A stretch of 55,049 nt of DNA from an uncultured Prochlorococcus sp. (GTDB lineage: Bacteria; Cyanobacteriota; Cyanobacteriia; PCC-6307; Cyanobiaceae). Shown piece by piece: positions 1 through 7,894 of the stretch. Within the stretch, counting starts at the first letter, position 1. Every line of letters begins with the position of its first letter. The stretch is from assembly GCA_902572075.1 (NCBI GenBank), contig CACGER010000008.1, forward strand, positions 1 through 55,049, written 5' to 3'. The translations under genes and the position numbers were made by a program. Below the pieces are notes generated by a model that was given only the letters and a program-made list of their open reading frames with translations, made no database searches and was not told the DNA's origin.

Positions 1-1075
1 ACTTATCAGACAAAAAGCTTTAAATTCTGGCGCGTCTCAATCAATCGTTGGTAATTTAGTTAATAGTTTTGTGGAGAAATATGCTTTTCCAGCAATTAGA
101 GCTAATGCACTTTATCTAGATAAATATCCCTTATCTACAGCGCTTGCTAGGCCCTTAATTGCTGAAAATCTCGTAAATGTAGCTCGAGAAATTAATGCTG
201 ATGCGGTAGCCCATGGTTGTACTGGTAAAGGGAATGATCAAGTTAGATTTGATTTGGCAATTAGTGCTTTAGGCCCTGATTTAAAAATAATTACTCCTGC
301 AAGGGAGTGGAATATGAGTAGGGAAGAGGCAATATTATATGGAGAAAAATTTGGTATTCCTGCACCAGTATCAAAAAAATCGCCATATTCTATAGACGTT
401 AACTTACTTGGTAGGAGTGTTGAAGCGGGCATATTAGAAGATCCAATGCAAGAGGCACCTGAAGATATTTTTGCGATGACTTCATCAATAGATAAGGCAC
501 CTGATTCCCCTCAAGATATAGAAATAGTATTTAAAAATGGGTTTCCAGTTGGAATAAATGATGAAATTTTAACTCCTTTAGAGCTTATCCAAAAAGCTAA
601 TGATCTTGCAGGTAACCATGGTTTTGGAAGAATAGATATGATTGAAGATCGAGTAGTTGGAATTAAAAGTAGAGAGATTTATGAAACACCTGGCCTTCTA
701 CTTTTAATCAAAGCTCATAAGGAATTAGAGAGCATAACATTAAATCCAGATGTTATTGACTTTAAAGGAATAGTGGAAAAAAAATGGGGTCAACTAGTCT
801 ATCAAGGTTTTTGGTTTGGACCCCTTAAAGACAGTTTAGATGCTTTTATTTCATCGACTCAAACTTCAGTTAATGGGAGGGTAAAGATCAGACTGCATAA
901 AGGGAACGCAATAGTTATTGGAAGAATGTCTAAAAATAATTCACTTTATAGGGAAGATTTGGCGACTTACAGTCAAAACGATGTGTTTAATCATTCCTTA
1001 GCAGAGGGTTTTATTTATATGTGGGGGATGTCAAATAAAATATGGGCTGAGCTAAATTCAAAAACAAAAGATTAA
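1..1075 (+). CDS. argG: Argininosuccinate synthase, 5'-truncated by the window edge
   Basis: This enzyme joins citrulline and aspartate with ATP to make argininosuccinate, the penultimate step of arginine synthesis in the cytoplasm. The frame is open from base 2 with no stop before the edge, so the GTG at 71 is an internal Val, not a start. The visible part begins about 60 residues into the protein and contains the family blocks AFPAIRANALY, PLSTALARPLIA and HGCTGKGNDQVRFD, the last being the citrulline/aspartate-binding region. The N-terminal ATP-binding SGG loop lies outside the window. The 3' end is convergent with rpsF, 11 bp away, with no obvious terminator hairpin between them. Identity is secure from the motifs; only the start is missing. 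Confidence 0.96.
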   Translation, partial: LIRQKALNSGASQSIVGNLVNSFVEKYAFPAIRANALYLDKYPLSTALARPLIAENLVNVAREINADAVAHGCTGKGNDQVRFDLAISALGPDLKIITPAREWNMSREEAILYGEKFGIPAPVSKKSPYSIDVNLLGRSVEAGILEDPMQEAPEDIFAMTSSIDKAPDSPQDIEIVFKNGFPVGINDEILTPLELIQKANDLAGNHGFGRIDMIEDRVVGIKSREIYETPGLLLLIKAHKELESITLNPDVIDFKGIVEKKWGQLVYQGFWFGPLKDSLDAFISSTQTSVNGRVKIRLHKGNAIVIGRMSKNNSLYREDLATYSQNDVFNHSLAEGFIYMWGMSNKIWAELNSKTKD

Positions 1076-1086
1076 TTTATTAATGA

Positions 1087-1548
1087 TTAAGATTTTGCAT
1101 TTTCTTTGATTTCATTACCATCTTTTTCCGAATTTGAAGTATTAGCGTTTACAACAGGTTGATCTTCTTTAGATTCAACTTTAGTTTCTGGATTTTCTTT
1201 ATCATCCGCTTTTGTTGAACTCTTCGTAGATGGTTTTGGAGTTGGCAAAGGCCCTTCTTGTTTAACGGTCATATATCTTATGACGTCTTCACTAAGTCTC
1301 ATTGCTTTTTCGATTTTGAAAATATGTTGTCCATCACCTTGATGACTTAGTTGAACATAAATACCTTCCCTATGTTTCGCTATCTGATAGGCTAGTCTTC
1401 TTTTGCCCCTCATTTGACTATCGAGTACGATACTGCCAAATTCCTCTAAAAGTTTATTGTATTTATCAATGTGCTTGGTCACTTCATCTTCCGCAATATC
1501 TGGGCGGAGAATGTACATGGTTTCGTAATAAGATTGTTGATCGTTCAT
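1087..1548 (-). CDS. rpsF: 30S ribosomal protein S6
   Basis: S6 binds 16S rRNA together with S18 on the platform of the small subunit. The S6 fold is recognisable from [11 protein letters not shown] through the block [17 protein letters not shown] to [12 protein letters not shown] start the gene at the ATG at 1548, giving [12 protein letters not shown] and 153 residues, because S6 proteins begin only a few residues before YETMYIL; an in-frame ATG at 1602 would add 18 basic residues with no family counterpart. After about residue 100 there is a low-complexity Ser/Thr/Lys/Glu-rich tail of some 50 residues, as in other picocyanobacterial S6 proteins. It is convergent with argG and has a perfect 12-bp palindrome upstream at 1613-1624. 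Confidence 0.95.
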   Translation of the reverse strand: MNDQQSYYETMYILRPDIAEDEVTKHIDKYNKLLEEFGSIVLDSQMRGKRRLAYQIAKHREGIYVQLSHQGDGQHIFKIEKAMRLSEDVIRYMTVKQEGPLPTPKPSTKSSTKADDKENPETKVESKEDQPVVNANTSNSEKDGNEIKENAKS

Positions 1549-1612
1549 AGTTTCAGACAAGGTCTTTGGCTCATAAGATTTACGTGATGAGCGTCTGTTC
1601 ATCTTTAACGAT

Positions 1613-1624
1613 ACATCATGATGT
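1613..1624. promoter_or_regulatory. 12-bp perfect palindrome upstream of rpsF
   Basis: ACATCATGATGT is a perfect inverted repeat 65 bp upstream of the rpsF ATG, in the gap between rpsF and aroE (both minus strand). It could be an operator or a leader hairpin. No regulator can be named from sequence, and in AT-rich DNA a 12-bp palindrome can arise by chance. Confidence 0.25.
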
Positions 1625-1650
1625 GCAGTTACTTGAAAATTAGCTTTACT

Positions 1651-2511
1651 TTAAAGATGATTTTTGAGTGCGTCATTCATAATATGAAAAGGAACTTCTA
1701 AACCATTTGTCCAAAATGATAATGATTTTAATCCCTGAGCAACAAGCATTTGCAAACCATCGATTGTCATGCATCCTTTCTTGGCACTAAATTTCAATAG
1801 GTGAGTTGGAGCAGGATTGTAGATTAAATCATAAACAATTGTTTTTGAGTTAAGAGATCTCCAGAAAGACTCTCCATATGGCAATACATTAATTTCATGT
1901 TTAGCTGTCTTCATTCCTACTGGTGTTGTATTTATAACTAAATCTGCTTCTTCAATTAAATTTAGAGCTTGATTATCATTATTTAAGAAGCTCTGGAGTC
2001 CAATTTGATTTTCAAAGTTTTTTATTAATTCATCTAGTGATGATTTATTACGTGATATTACTGAAATTTTGGAAAGATTTAAATTTATTAAACCTTGAAT
2101 AACAGATCTTGCTGCACCCCCGGAGCCGAGAACTATTGATTTTTTCTTCGCTAAGTTTAAATTTTTTAATGGATAAATAAATCCCTCTACATCAGTATTA
2201 GTTGCGCTCCATTCTTTTTCAGAATTTAATTTAAGGGTATTAATTGCTTTTAGTTTTTTAGCAATAGGGGAAATTTCACTGCAAAGTTTAAATACTTTTT
2301 CTTTATGGGGAATTGTAATATTTAAACCTTTGCAATTAATTTTTTTCAAAGAACTGAGAAGTAATTCTAGATCTTCATTTTTGCAAGGTATAGCAATATA
2401 AATTAAATCTAAGCCTAAATATTGGAGTGCAGCATTTTGAATAATCGGGGACAAGGAATGGCTTACTGGGTTGCCGATTAATGCAATAAAAGATGTCTTA
2501 CTTGAAATCAT
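1651..2511 (-). CDS. aroE: Shikimate dehydrogenase
   Basis: AroE reduces 3-dehydroshikimate to shikimate with NADPH, the fourth step of the shikimate pathway. The N-terminal substrate domain has NPVSHSLSP (about residues 14-22) and NITIPHKE with the catalytic Lys (near residue 70). ATNTDVEGF carries the conserved Asn and Asp, and VLGSGGAARSV is the nucleotide-binding glycine loop. Length (286 aa) is typical. The ATG at 2511 places NPVSHSLSP where the family has it. It is divergent from dnaK2 across about 115 bp, and rpsF follows on the same strand after about 100 bp. A DAHP synthase at 10.6 kb supplies the first step of the same pathway. Regulation is not evident. Confidence 0.96.
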   Translation of the reverse strand: MISSKTSFIALIGNPVSHSLSPIIQNAALQYLGLDLIYIAIPCKNEDLELLLSSLKKINCKGLNITIPHKEKVFKLCSEISPIAKKLKAINTLKLNSEKEWSATNTDVEGFIYPLKNLNLAKKKSIVLGSGGAARSVIQGLINLNLSKISVISRNKSSLDELIKNFENQIGLQSFLNNDNQALNLIEEADLVINTTPVGMKTAKHEINVLPYGESFWRSLNSKTIVYDLIYNPAPTHLLKFSAKKGCMTIDGLQMLVAQGLKSLSFWTNGLEVPFHIMNDALKNHL

Positions 2512-2530
2512 GTTTAGAATTTTTCTTTAA

Positions 2531-2560
2531 TATAGTGAACTGTTCGGGAACCACACCCCG
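2531..2560 (+). promoter_or_regulatory. Candidate dnaK2 promoter and GC-rich leader inverted repeat
   Basis: TATAGT at 2531-2536 is a plausible -10 box. Just downstream, CGGG (2545-2548) and CCCG (2557-2560) can pair across 8 nt, and GTTC/GAAC (2542-2551) is an alternative pairing. This is a small GC-rich patch in an otherwise AT-rich intergenic region, in what would be the start of the dnaK2 leader. No CIRCE element (TTAGCACTC-N9-GAGTGCTAA) is present. The box is assigned by eye only. Confidence 0.3.
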
Positions 2561-2626
2561 TATTTGAGTAACAATAATGACGTTAATGACCGATTATGGA
2601 GAATAGGAAATATAGAAAATTTACCC

Positions 2627-4534
2627 ATGGGGAAAGTTGTAGGAATCGATTTAGGAACAACTAATAGTTGTGTCGCTGTAATGGAAGGTGGTAAGCCTAC
2701 TGTAATAGCAAATGCTGAGGGTTTCAGAACTACTCCATCAGTTGTTGCATATACAAAAAATCAAGACCAGCTTGTTGGACAAATAGCAAAAAGACAAGCT
2801 GTAATGAATCCTGAAAATACTTTTTATTCCGCCAAAAGATTTGTTGGTAGAAGGGTTGATGAAGTTAATGAAGAATCTAAAGAAGTTAGTTATTCTGTTG
2901 AAAAATCTGGGTCTAGTGTCAAATTAAAATGTCCTATTTTGGATAAGCAGTTTTCTCCTGAAGAAGTAAGTTCTCAAGTTTTAAGAAAGTTAGCAGATGA
3001 TGCGGGTAAATACCTTGGTGAAAAAGTTACACAGGCTGTAATAACAGTCCCAGCTTATTTTAATGATTCTCAAAGACAGGCTACGAAAGATGCTGGAAAG
3101 ATTGCAGGCTTAGAAGTTCTTAGAATTGTTAATGAGCCAACAGCTGCCGCTTTAGCATATGGCTTGGATAAAGAAAATGAAAAAATTCTTGTTTTTGATT
3201 TGGGAGGAGGAACATTTGATGTCTCAGTTATTGAAGCTGGTGATGGAGTAACTGAAGTTTTATCTACATCCGGAGATACACATTTAGGTGGTGATGATTT
3301 TGATAGATGTATCGTAGATCATTTGGCTAGCACTTTTAAATCAAATGAAGGAATTGATCTCAGACAAGATAAGCAAGCTTTGCAAAGATTGACTGAAGCT
3401 GCAGAAAAAGCAAAAATTGAGCTTTCAAATGCTACGCAAAGTGAAATAAATCTACCTTTTATCACTGCGACTCCTGAAGGACCAAAACATCTAGATTTGA
3501 ACCTTACTAGAGCAAAGTTCGAGGAATTAGCAGCTTCTTTAATTGATAGGTGCAAGACCCCAGTAGAGAGAGCTATAAGTGATGCAAAAATTTCTACTAG
3601 TGAAATTGATGAAGTTGTCATGGTGGGAGGCTCATCTAGAATACCTGCTGTTTTAGACTTAGTAAAAAAAATAATTGGTAAAGAACCAAATCAAACTGTT
3701 AATCCTGATGAAGTAGTAGCTGTTGGAGCTGCAATTCAGGGAGGAGTTTTAGCAGGAGAGGTTAAAGATATACTATTACTCGATGTTACTCCACTTTCTC
3801 TAGGTGTAGAGACTCTTGGTGGAGTAATGACTAAAATGATAAATCGAAATACTACAGTACCTACTAAGAAATCTGAAACATATTCAACTGCTGTAGATGG
3901 TCAAACAAATGTTGAAATACACGTTTTGCAGGGCGAGAGAGAAATGGCTTCTGATAATAAAAGCTTAGGAACTTTTAGATTGGATGGCATACCGTCAGCA
4001 CCTAGAGGCGTTCCGCAAATTGAAGTTACATTTGATATTGATGCTAATGGTATTCTTAGTGTTACTGCTAAAGATAAAGGAAGTGGTAAAGAGCAAAGTA
4101 TTTCTATAACTGGTGCTTCAACTCTGTCTGATAATGAAGTTGATAAAATGGTAAAAGATGCTGAATCAAATGCATCTGCAGATAAAGAAAAAAGAGAAAA
4201 AATTGATTTAAAAAATCAAGCTGAAACACTTGTATATCAGACAGAAAAGCAACTTGGTGAGTTGGGAGATAAAATTGATGCTGCAGCAAAATCTAAAGTT
4301 GAAGAAAAAAGTAATGCTTTAAAAGAGGCAACTGCAAAAGAAGATTATGAATCAATGAAAAAACTTCTTGAAGAACTTCAGCAAGAACTTTATGCAGTTG
4401 GTTCATCTGTTTATCAGCAACCTGGCAATCAGCCACCATCACCCGGAGCGGCTGGAGGTCCTGATCAGAGTGATACAAACGAAAAAGGAGGAGATGATGT
4501 TATTGATGCAGACTTTACTGAATCGAAAGATTAG
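2627..4534 (+). CDS. dnaK2: Molecular chaperone DnaK (cyanobacterial DnaK2 type)
   Basis: This is the cytoplasmic Hsp70 chaperone, which binds unfolded peptides under ATP control with DnaJ and GrpE. I start at the ATG at 2627 ([16 protein letters not shown], 635 aa), the canonical Hsp70 N-terminus. The open frame reaches back to a TTG at 2564, but those 21 residues have no Hsp70 counterpart. Hsp70 signatures are [21 protein letters not shown] and [12 protein letters not shown], followed by the substrate-binding domain (ITVPAYF precedes; [11 protein letters not shown] within) and a helical lid. The tail ends [13 protein letters not shown], the usual DnaK C-terminal acidic motif. Cyanobacteria have several dnaK paralogues; I assign DnaK2 because of full canonical length and the aroE/rpsF neighbours. 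The 3' end overlaps thiO by 4 bp, convergently. Confidence 0.95.
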   Translation: MGKVVGIDLGTTNSCVAVMEGGKPTVIANAEGFRTTPSVVAYTKNQDQLVGQIAKRQAVMNPENTFYSAKRFVGRRVDEVNEESKEVSYSVEKSGSSVKLKCPILDKQFSPEEVSSQVLRKLADDAGKYLGEKVTQAVITVPAYFNDSQRQATKDAGKIAGLEVLRIVNEPTAAALAYGLDKENEKILVFDLGGGTFDVSVIEAGDGVTEVLSTSGDTHLGGDDFDRCIVDHLASTFKSNEGIDLRQDKQALQRLTEAAEKAKIELSNATQSEINLPFITATPEGPKHLDLNLTRAKFEELAASLIDRCKTPVERAISDAKISTSEIDEVVMVGGSSRIPAVLDLVKKIIGKEPNQTVNPDEVVAVGAAIQGGVLAGEVKDILLLDVTPLSLGVETLGGVMTKMINRNTTVPTKKSETYSTAVDGQTNVEIHVLQGEREMASDNKSLGTFRLDGIPSAPRGVPQIEVTFDIDANGILSVTAKDKGSGKEQSISITGASTLSDNEVDKMVKDAESNASADKEKREKIDLKNQAETLVYQTEKQLGELGDKIDAAAKSKVEEKSNALKEATAKEDYESMKKLLEELQQELYAVGSSVYQQPGNQPPSPGAAGGPDQSDTNEKGGDDVIDADFTESKD

Positions 4535-5613
4535 GAAAGGTAACTTTTAATTTCATTAGCTACCCATTTAGAACAAGCTGGAGCCAATAAAATCCCATTT
4601 TTATAAAAACCTGTACATATAATTACTCCATTTTCAAGATTTTTCATAATTGGTGAAGGCTCACCAACTGGTCTTGACCTTATTCCGAACCAAGTTGTAG
4701 AAATTTTTCCTTTCATCAGCCAACTTGGTTTTTTATCCAGAAAATTTGTGAGTTCTTCGAATGTATTTTTTTCTGGAATAGTACTATATTCGTCAGTTGA
4801 TCCTATGATTAGCTTATTTTTTGATTTTGGAATTATATTTTTTCCATTTATATTGAATTGTTTGGGTAGTGATAATAAATCAACTTCTGAATCATTTATA
4901 TCAATTTCCATAGCTTGACCTAAAACAGGTTTTAATTTGATGTTGTGAGATAGGCTATCTATTAAACCAACTGCTTTTAATGAATTACACAAAATAACAA
5001 TGTCAGATTGGATGTTTTTATTATTACTTGTTTTTGAAATCCATTGATTTTTTGATTTTTTGATTTTTATTATTTCTTCTTCCAAAAAATTTACCTTTTT
5101 ATGTTCTAGATATTTATCTAATGTTTTAAGTAACGACAAAGCATCTATTCTTCCATCATTGAAGGAAATCATACCCATTATATTTTTTGTTTGAAATGCT
5201 TTATTTATATTTTTGATAATTATTGAGTCTTTTTCTAGAATTTGTAAGTTTAGATCATTATTTTCATAAATAAATGTCTCTAATTTTTTAAACTTTTCTT
5301 CATTAGTAGTTAGTTGTATTAATGGTTTTTCGATATTTAATTCACAATTAAATTTTTGCAGGAATGTAATCCATTGTGGCCATAATTCAATGCTCTGTTT
5401 CCTGAGATCCCAGCTTTTACCTCTCCTTTTTTGATACATATTACCCATTAGTAAGCCTAAAGCTGCATTGCTACTATTTTGGTGTTGAGCTGGATCTATT
5501 ATCGTTACCTGGAAACCTAATTCTGATAATTCTAAGGCGTTAAATTTTCCAATAATCCCTGATCCAATAATAACTATGTGTGCTTTTTGAAAATTTTCTT
5601 TTAAGCTTTTCAT
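4531..5613 (-). CDS. thiO: FAD-dependent glycine oxidase, ThiO-like
   Basis: This is a DAO-family flavin oxidoreductase. ThiO members oxidise glycine to the imine used by ThiG to build the thiamine thiazole ring. The N-terminal Rossmann motif is [19 protein letters not shown] (near residue 14), followed by an acidic end in TIIDP. The C-terminal part has [16 protein letters not shown] and a Gly-rich [10 protein letters not shown] block where ThiO/DAO proteins bind the FAD and substrate. Length (360 aa) fits. It is stand-alone here, unlike the ThiO-ThiG fusions reported in some cyanobacteria, and thiG lies 44 kb away at 49.5 kb. A general amino-acid oxidase role cannot be excluded. It is divergent from purU by 48 bp and convergent with dnaK2. 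Confidence 0.75.
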   Translation of the reverse strand: MKSLKENFQKAHIVIIGSGIIGKFNALELSELGFQVTIIDPAQHQNSSNAALGLLMGNMYQKRRGKSWDLRKQSIELWPQWITFLQKFNCELNIEKPLIQLTTNEEKFKKLETFIYENNDLNLQILEKDSIIIKNINKAFQTKNIMGMISFNDGRIDALSLLKTLDKYLEHKKVNFLEEEIIKIKKSKNQWISKTSNNKNIQSDIVILCNSLKAVGLIDSLSHNIKLKPVLGQAMEIDINDSEVDLLSLPKQFNINGKNIIPKSKNKLIIGSTDEYSTIPEKNTFEELTNFLDKKPSWLMKGKISTTWFGIRSRPVGEPSPIMKNLENGVIICTGFYKNGILLAPACSKWVANEIKSYLS

Positions 5614-5661
5614 TGATATATTAGATATACTTGCCTATTTGACTTAATAGTTAAAGATTTT

Positions 5662-6516
5662 TTGGAACATCCTTCAATTATATTCAAAATTGTTTGTCCC
5701 GATCGTCCTGGTCTTGTAAGTCTACTTACAAGTTGGATTGCAAATTACGGTGGCAACATAAAACATTCTGATCATCATACAGATCAAGATGCAGGATTAT
5801 TTCTTAGTCGAATTGAATGGAATAGTAACAATGAATTTTTTAATAGAGATGAAATTTATAAAGAATTTGAAAAAATTGCAGATGAAGTAAATGGAAAATT
5901 TAACGTTAATTATTCTGATGAAATTCCAAATGTTGCTATTTTCGTGAGTAAACAAAATCATTGTTTGATTGATTTACTTTGGCGAGTAAGAAATGGAGAA
6001 CTCAAAATGAAAGTCCCTTTAATAATTTCAAACCATTCTGATCTTGAAAATATTGCAAATGATTTTAATGCAAAATTTGTTCATATTGATACCTTTAAAA
6101 CTGATAAATCTATTGTTGAAGATCAATTTTTAAATTTATTAAAAGAATATGACATTGATCTTGTTGTATTAGCCAAATATATGCAAATTTTGAGTGACTC
6201 TTTTTTAAAAAAGTTTTCTTCAATAATAAATATTCATCATTCTTTCTTACCTGCATTTAAGGGCGGGCAACCATATCATCGAGCTTGGAAGAGAGGCGTT
6301 AAATTAATCGGTGCTACTGCTCACTATGTTACTGAAGATCTTGATGAAGGTCCGATAATAGAGCAATGTACAGTTAATGTAAGTCATAGGGATGAAGTTG
6401 ATGATTTGATTAGAAAAGGAAGAGATATTGAAAGAATAGCTTTAGCAAGAGCAGTTAGATTACATATAAATCATCAAGTATTTGTCTATAACAGCAAAAC
6501 TGCTGTTTTTGATTGA
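5662..6516 (+). CDS. purU: Formyltetrahydrofolate deformylase
   Basis: PurU hydrolyses 10-formyl-THF to formate and THF, balancing the one-carbon pool with glycine and methionine metabolism. An N-terminal ACT domain (residues 5 to about 85) opens with VCPDRPGLVSLLTSWIA. The C-terminal formyltransferase domain has NIHHSFLPAFKGGQPYHRAW and ATAHYVTEDLDEGPIIEQ, which include the conserved catalytic Asn, His and Asp. Length (284 aa) matches the family. No ATG is close to the family N-terminus, so the start is the TTG at 5662 (MEHPSIIFK). It runs divergently from thiO and is convergent with the ClC gene, 10 bp away. The one-carbon link to gcvT, gcvH, gcvP and pabB in this window is functional only. 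Confidence 0.94.
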   Translation: MEHPSIIFKIVCPDRPGLVSLLTSWIANYGGNIKHSDHHTDQDAGLFLSRIEWNSNNEFFNRDEIYKEFEKIADEVNGKFNVNYSDEIPNVAIFVSKQNHCLIDLLWRVRNGELKMKVPLIISNHSDLENIANDFNAKFVHIDTFKTDKSIVEDQFLNLLKEYDIDLVVLAKYMQILSDSFLKKFSSIINIHHSFLPAFKGGQPYHRAWKRGVKLIGATAHYVTEDLDEGPIIEQCTVNVSHRDEVDDLIRKGRDIERIALARAVRLHINHQVFVYNSKTAVFD

Positions 6517-6526
6517 AGATAGTTTC

Positions 6527-7885
6527 TTAGTCTTCTAATTCTATTTGTATTTGTCTTTCATAAATTGATTCTTCATTAAAAGCTCTTGCTACCAAGAAAC
6601 TGGCAATGCAGCTGATTAACACAGGTTTCATTATTAATAAATTTTTTGTTAAAGCAAAAGCTAAAAACATTGCTGTTATTGGCGTTCGCGAACATCCTGC
6701 TACGAAAGCTCCCATTCCCGCAAAAATGTATGTACTTGGTGCATGTCCTGTAGCAATTTCTACCCAGCTCCCCATTATTAGTCCGATTGACCCTCCTAAA
6801 GTAAGCATTGGATAGAATAATCCTCCAGGAGCTCCGGATGCTGCAGCTAAACCTGTCGTGATAAATAGTACTAAAACTGCCAATAAAGCAATTCCAATAC
6901 TTGTATTTTGTTCAGCTATTATTTTCTGTAATTCATCTAAATTATGAAATGTACTGGGTAAACATGAATAGATACTTCCTAAAATAAGTCCACAGATACT
7001 CATTTTTAAAACAAATTTATTTTTATACCACTTTTTCCCAAGATTTTGCATTAACAAAACATATCTGCTGTACAATTCTGCAAATATCCCAATAATTATT
7101 CCTAGTAAGACTAAGTAAATAAAATCTACAGGTAAGAAAAAAACTGATGGGTCATATTCTTTTTGAATCAAAAATCCGAGGTTAAAATCAAAACCTCCTG
7201 CTTTAGGATCTAAACCTAAAGCTTGAATAATATCAGCAGATGAATCTGCAATAAAAGTTGTAATTACTACTAATAACAAAATTACTGGTCTAGCAGAGTT
7301 TAATAACTCCTCTATTGCATAGATAAACCCTCCTAATGGAGCGCTAAATACTGCAGCTATTCCAGCACCACCACCTGCTGCTACTATTACTCTTCTGAAA
7401 GCTGTAGGAGCTTTGAGCCACTTGGCCATTTGCCAAGCTACGGATCCTCCCATTTGAACTGATGGACCTTCTGGACCCAAAGGGAATCCACTACCAATCG
7501 CAATAATTCCTGATATGAGCTTTACTAATCCTACTTTTAAATTCATTGGAACTTTTTTATGTCTTAAGAAACCCATGATTTGACTGACGCCTGAACCTTT
7601 TGCGGCAGGTGCTATATTTTTGATCAAATATCCTGCAATAGCTCCTCCAAGAGCTCCAAAAATAGGTAAGATCGCAATAGATGGGAATTGGTCTAATAAT
7701 GCTAATCTCCAATTATTAATAAAATAGATTCCAGTTTTAAAAGATATGCTTGTAATCGAAGCCCCAAGACCCGTTAGTAAGAGCGAAAATGCAACGACTA
7801 GAGATCTTTGTTTTAATAATTTTTTGATGCTATGAGAAGAATTATTACTTGTTTTTTGAATATTATCTTTTATAAAGTTTGGCAT
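6527..7885 (-). CDS. ClC-family chloride channel or H+/Cl- antiporter
   Basis: This is a polytopic membrane protein that moves chloride, possibly in exchange for protons. The ClC selectivity-filter motifs are present in order: GSGVSQ near residue 97, GPEGPSVQMGG near residue 137 with the gating glutamate in GPEGP, and GGLFYPML in the C-terminal half. FSAPLGGFIYAIEELL keeps the EE pair that contains the internal proton glutamate of ClC exchangers, so I favour an antiporter. No C-terminal CBS pair is present; the protein ends soon after the last membrane helices (452 aa). It lies 9 bp downstream of acnB on the same strand and is probably co-transcribed with it. The physiological role cannot be read from sequence. 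Confidence 0.9.
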   Translation of the reverse strand: MPNFIKDNIQKTSNNSSHSIKKLLKQRSLVVAFSLLLTGLGASITSISFKTGIYFINNWRLALLDQFPSIAILPIFGALGGAIAGYLIKNIAPAAKGSGVSQIMGFLRHKKVPMNLKVGLVKLISGIIAIGSGFPLGPEGPSVQMGGSVAWQMAKWLKAPTAFRRVIVAAGGGAGIAAVFSAPLGGFIYAIEELLNSARPVILLLVVITTFIADSSADIIQALGLDPKAGGFDFNLGFLIQKEYDPSVFFLPVDFIYLVLLGIIIGIFAELYSRYVLLMQNLGKKWYKNKFVLKMSICGLILGSIYSCLPSTFHNLDELQKIIAEQNTSIGIALLAVLVLFITTGLAAASGAPGGLFYPMLTLGGSIGLIMGSWVEIATGHAPSTYIFAGMGAFVAGCSRTPITAMFLAFALTKNLLIMKPVLISCIASFLVARAFNEESIYERQIQIELED

Positions 7886-7894
7886 GGTCCATGA

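Noticed and set aside
1549..1602. 18-residue N-terminal extension of rpsF
   Set aside because: The added basic residues have no counterpart in S6 proteins; the internal ATG at 1548 gives the family N-terminus.
2564..2626. TTG-started 21-residue extension of DnaK2
   Set aside because: Hsp70 proteins begin at MGK(V/I)xGIDLGTT; the extension overlaps the likely leader.
2512..2626. CIRCE/HrcA operator at dnaK2
   Set aside because: No TTAGCACTC-N9-GAGTGCTAA inverted repeat is present.
5041..5075. Tandem TTGATTTT repeats within thiO
   Set aside because: They encode a short Lys/Ser-rich segment and are ordinary AT-rich low complexity.
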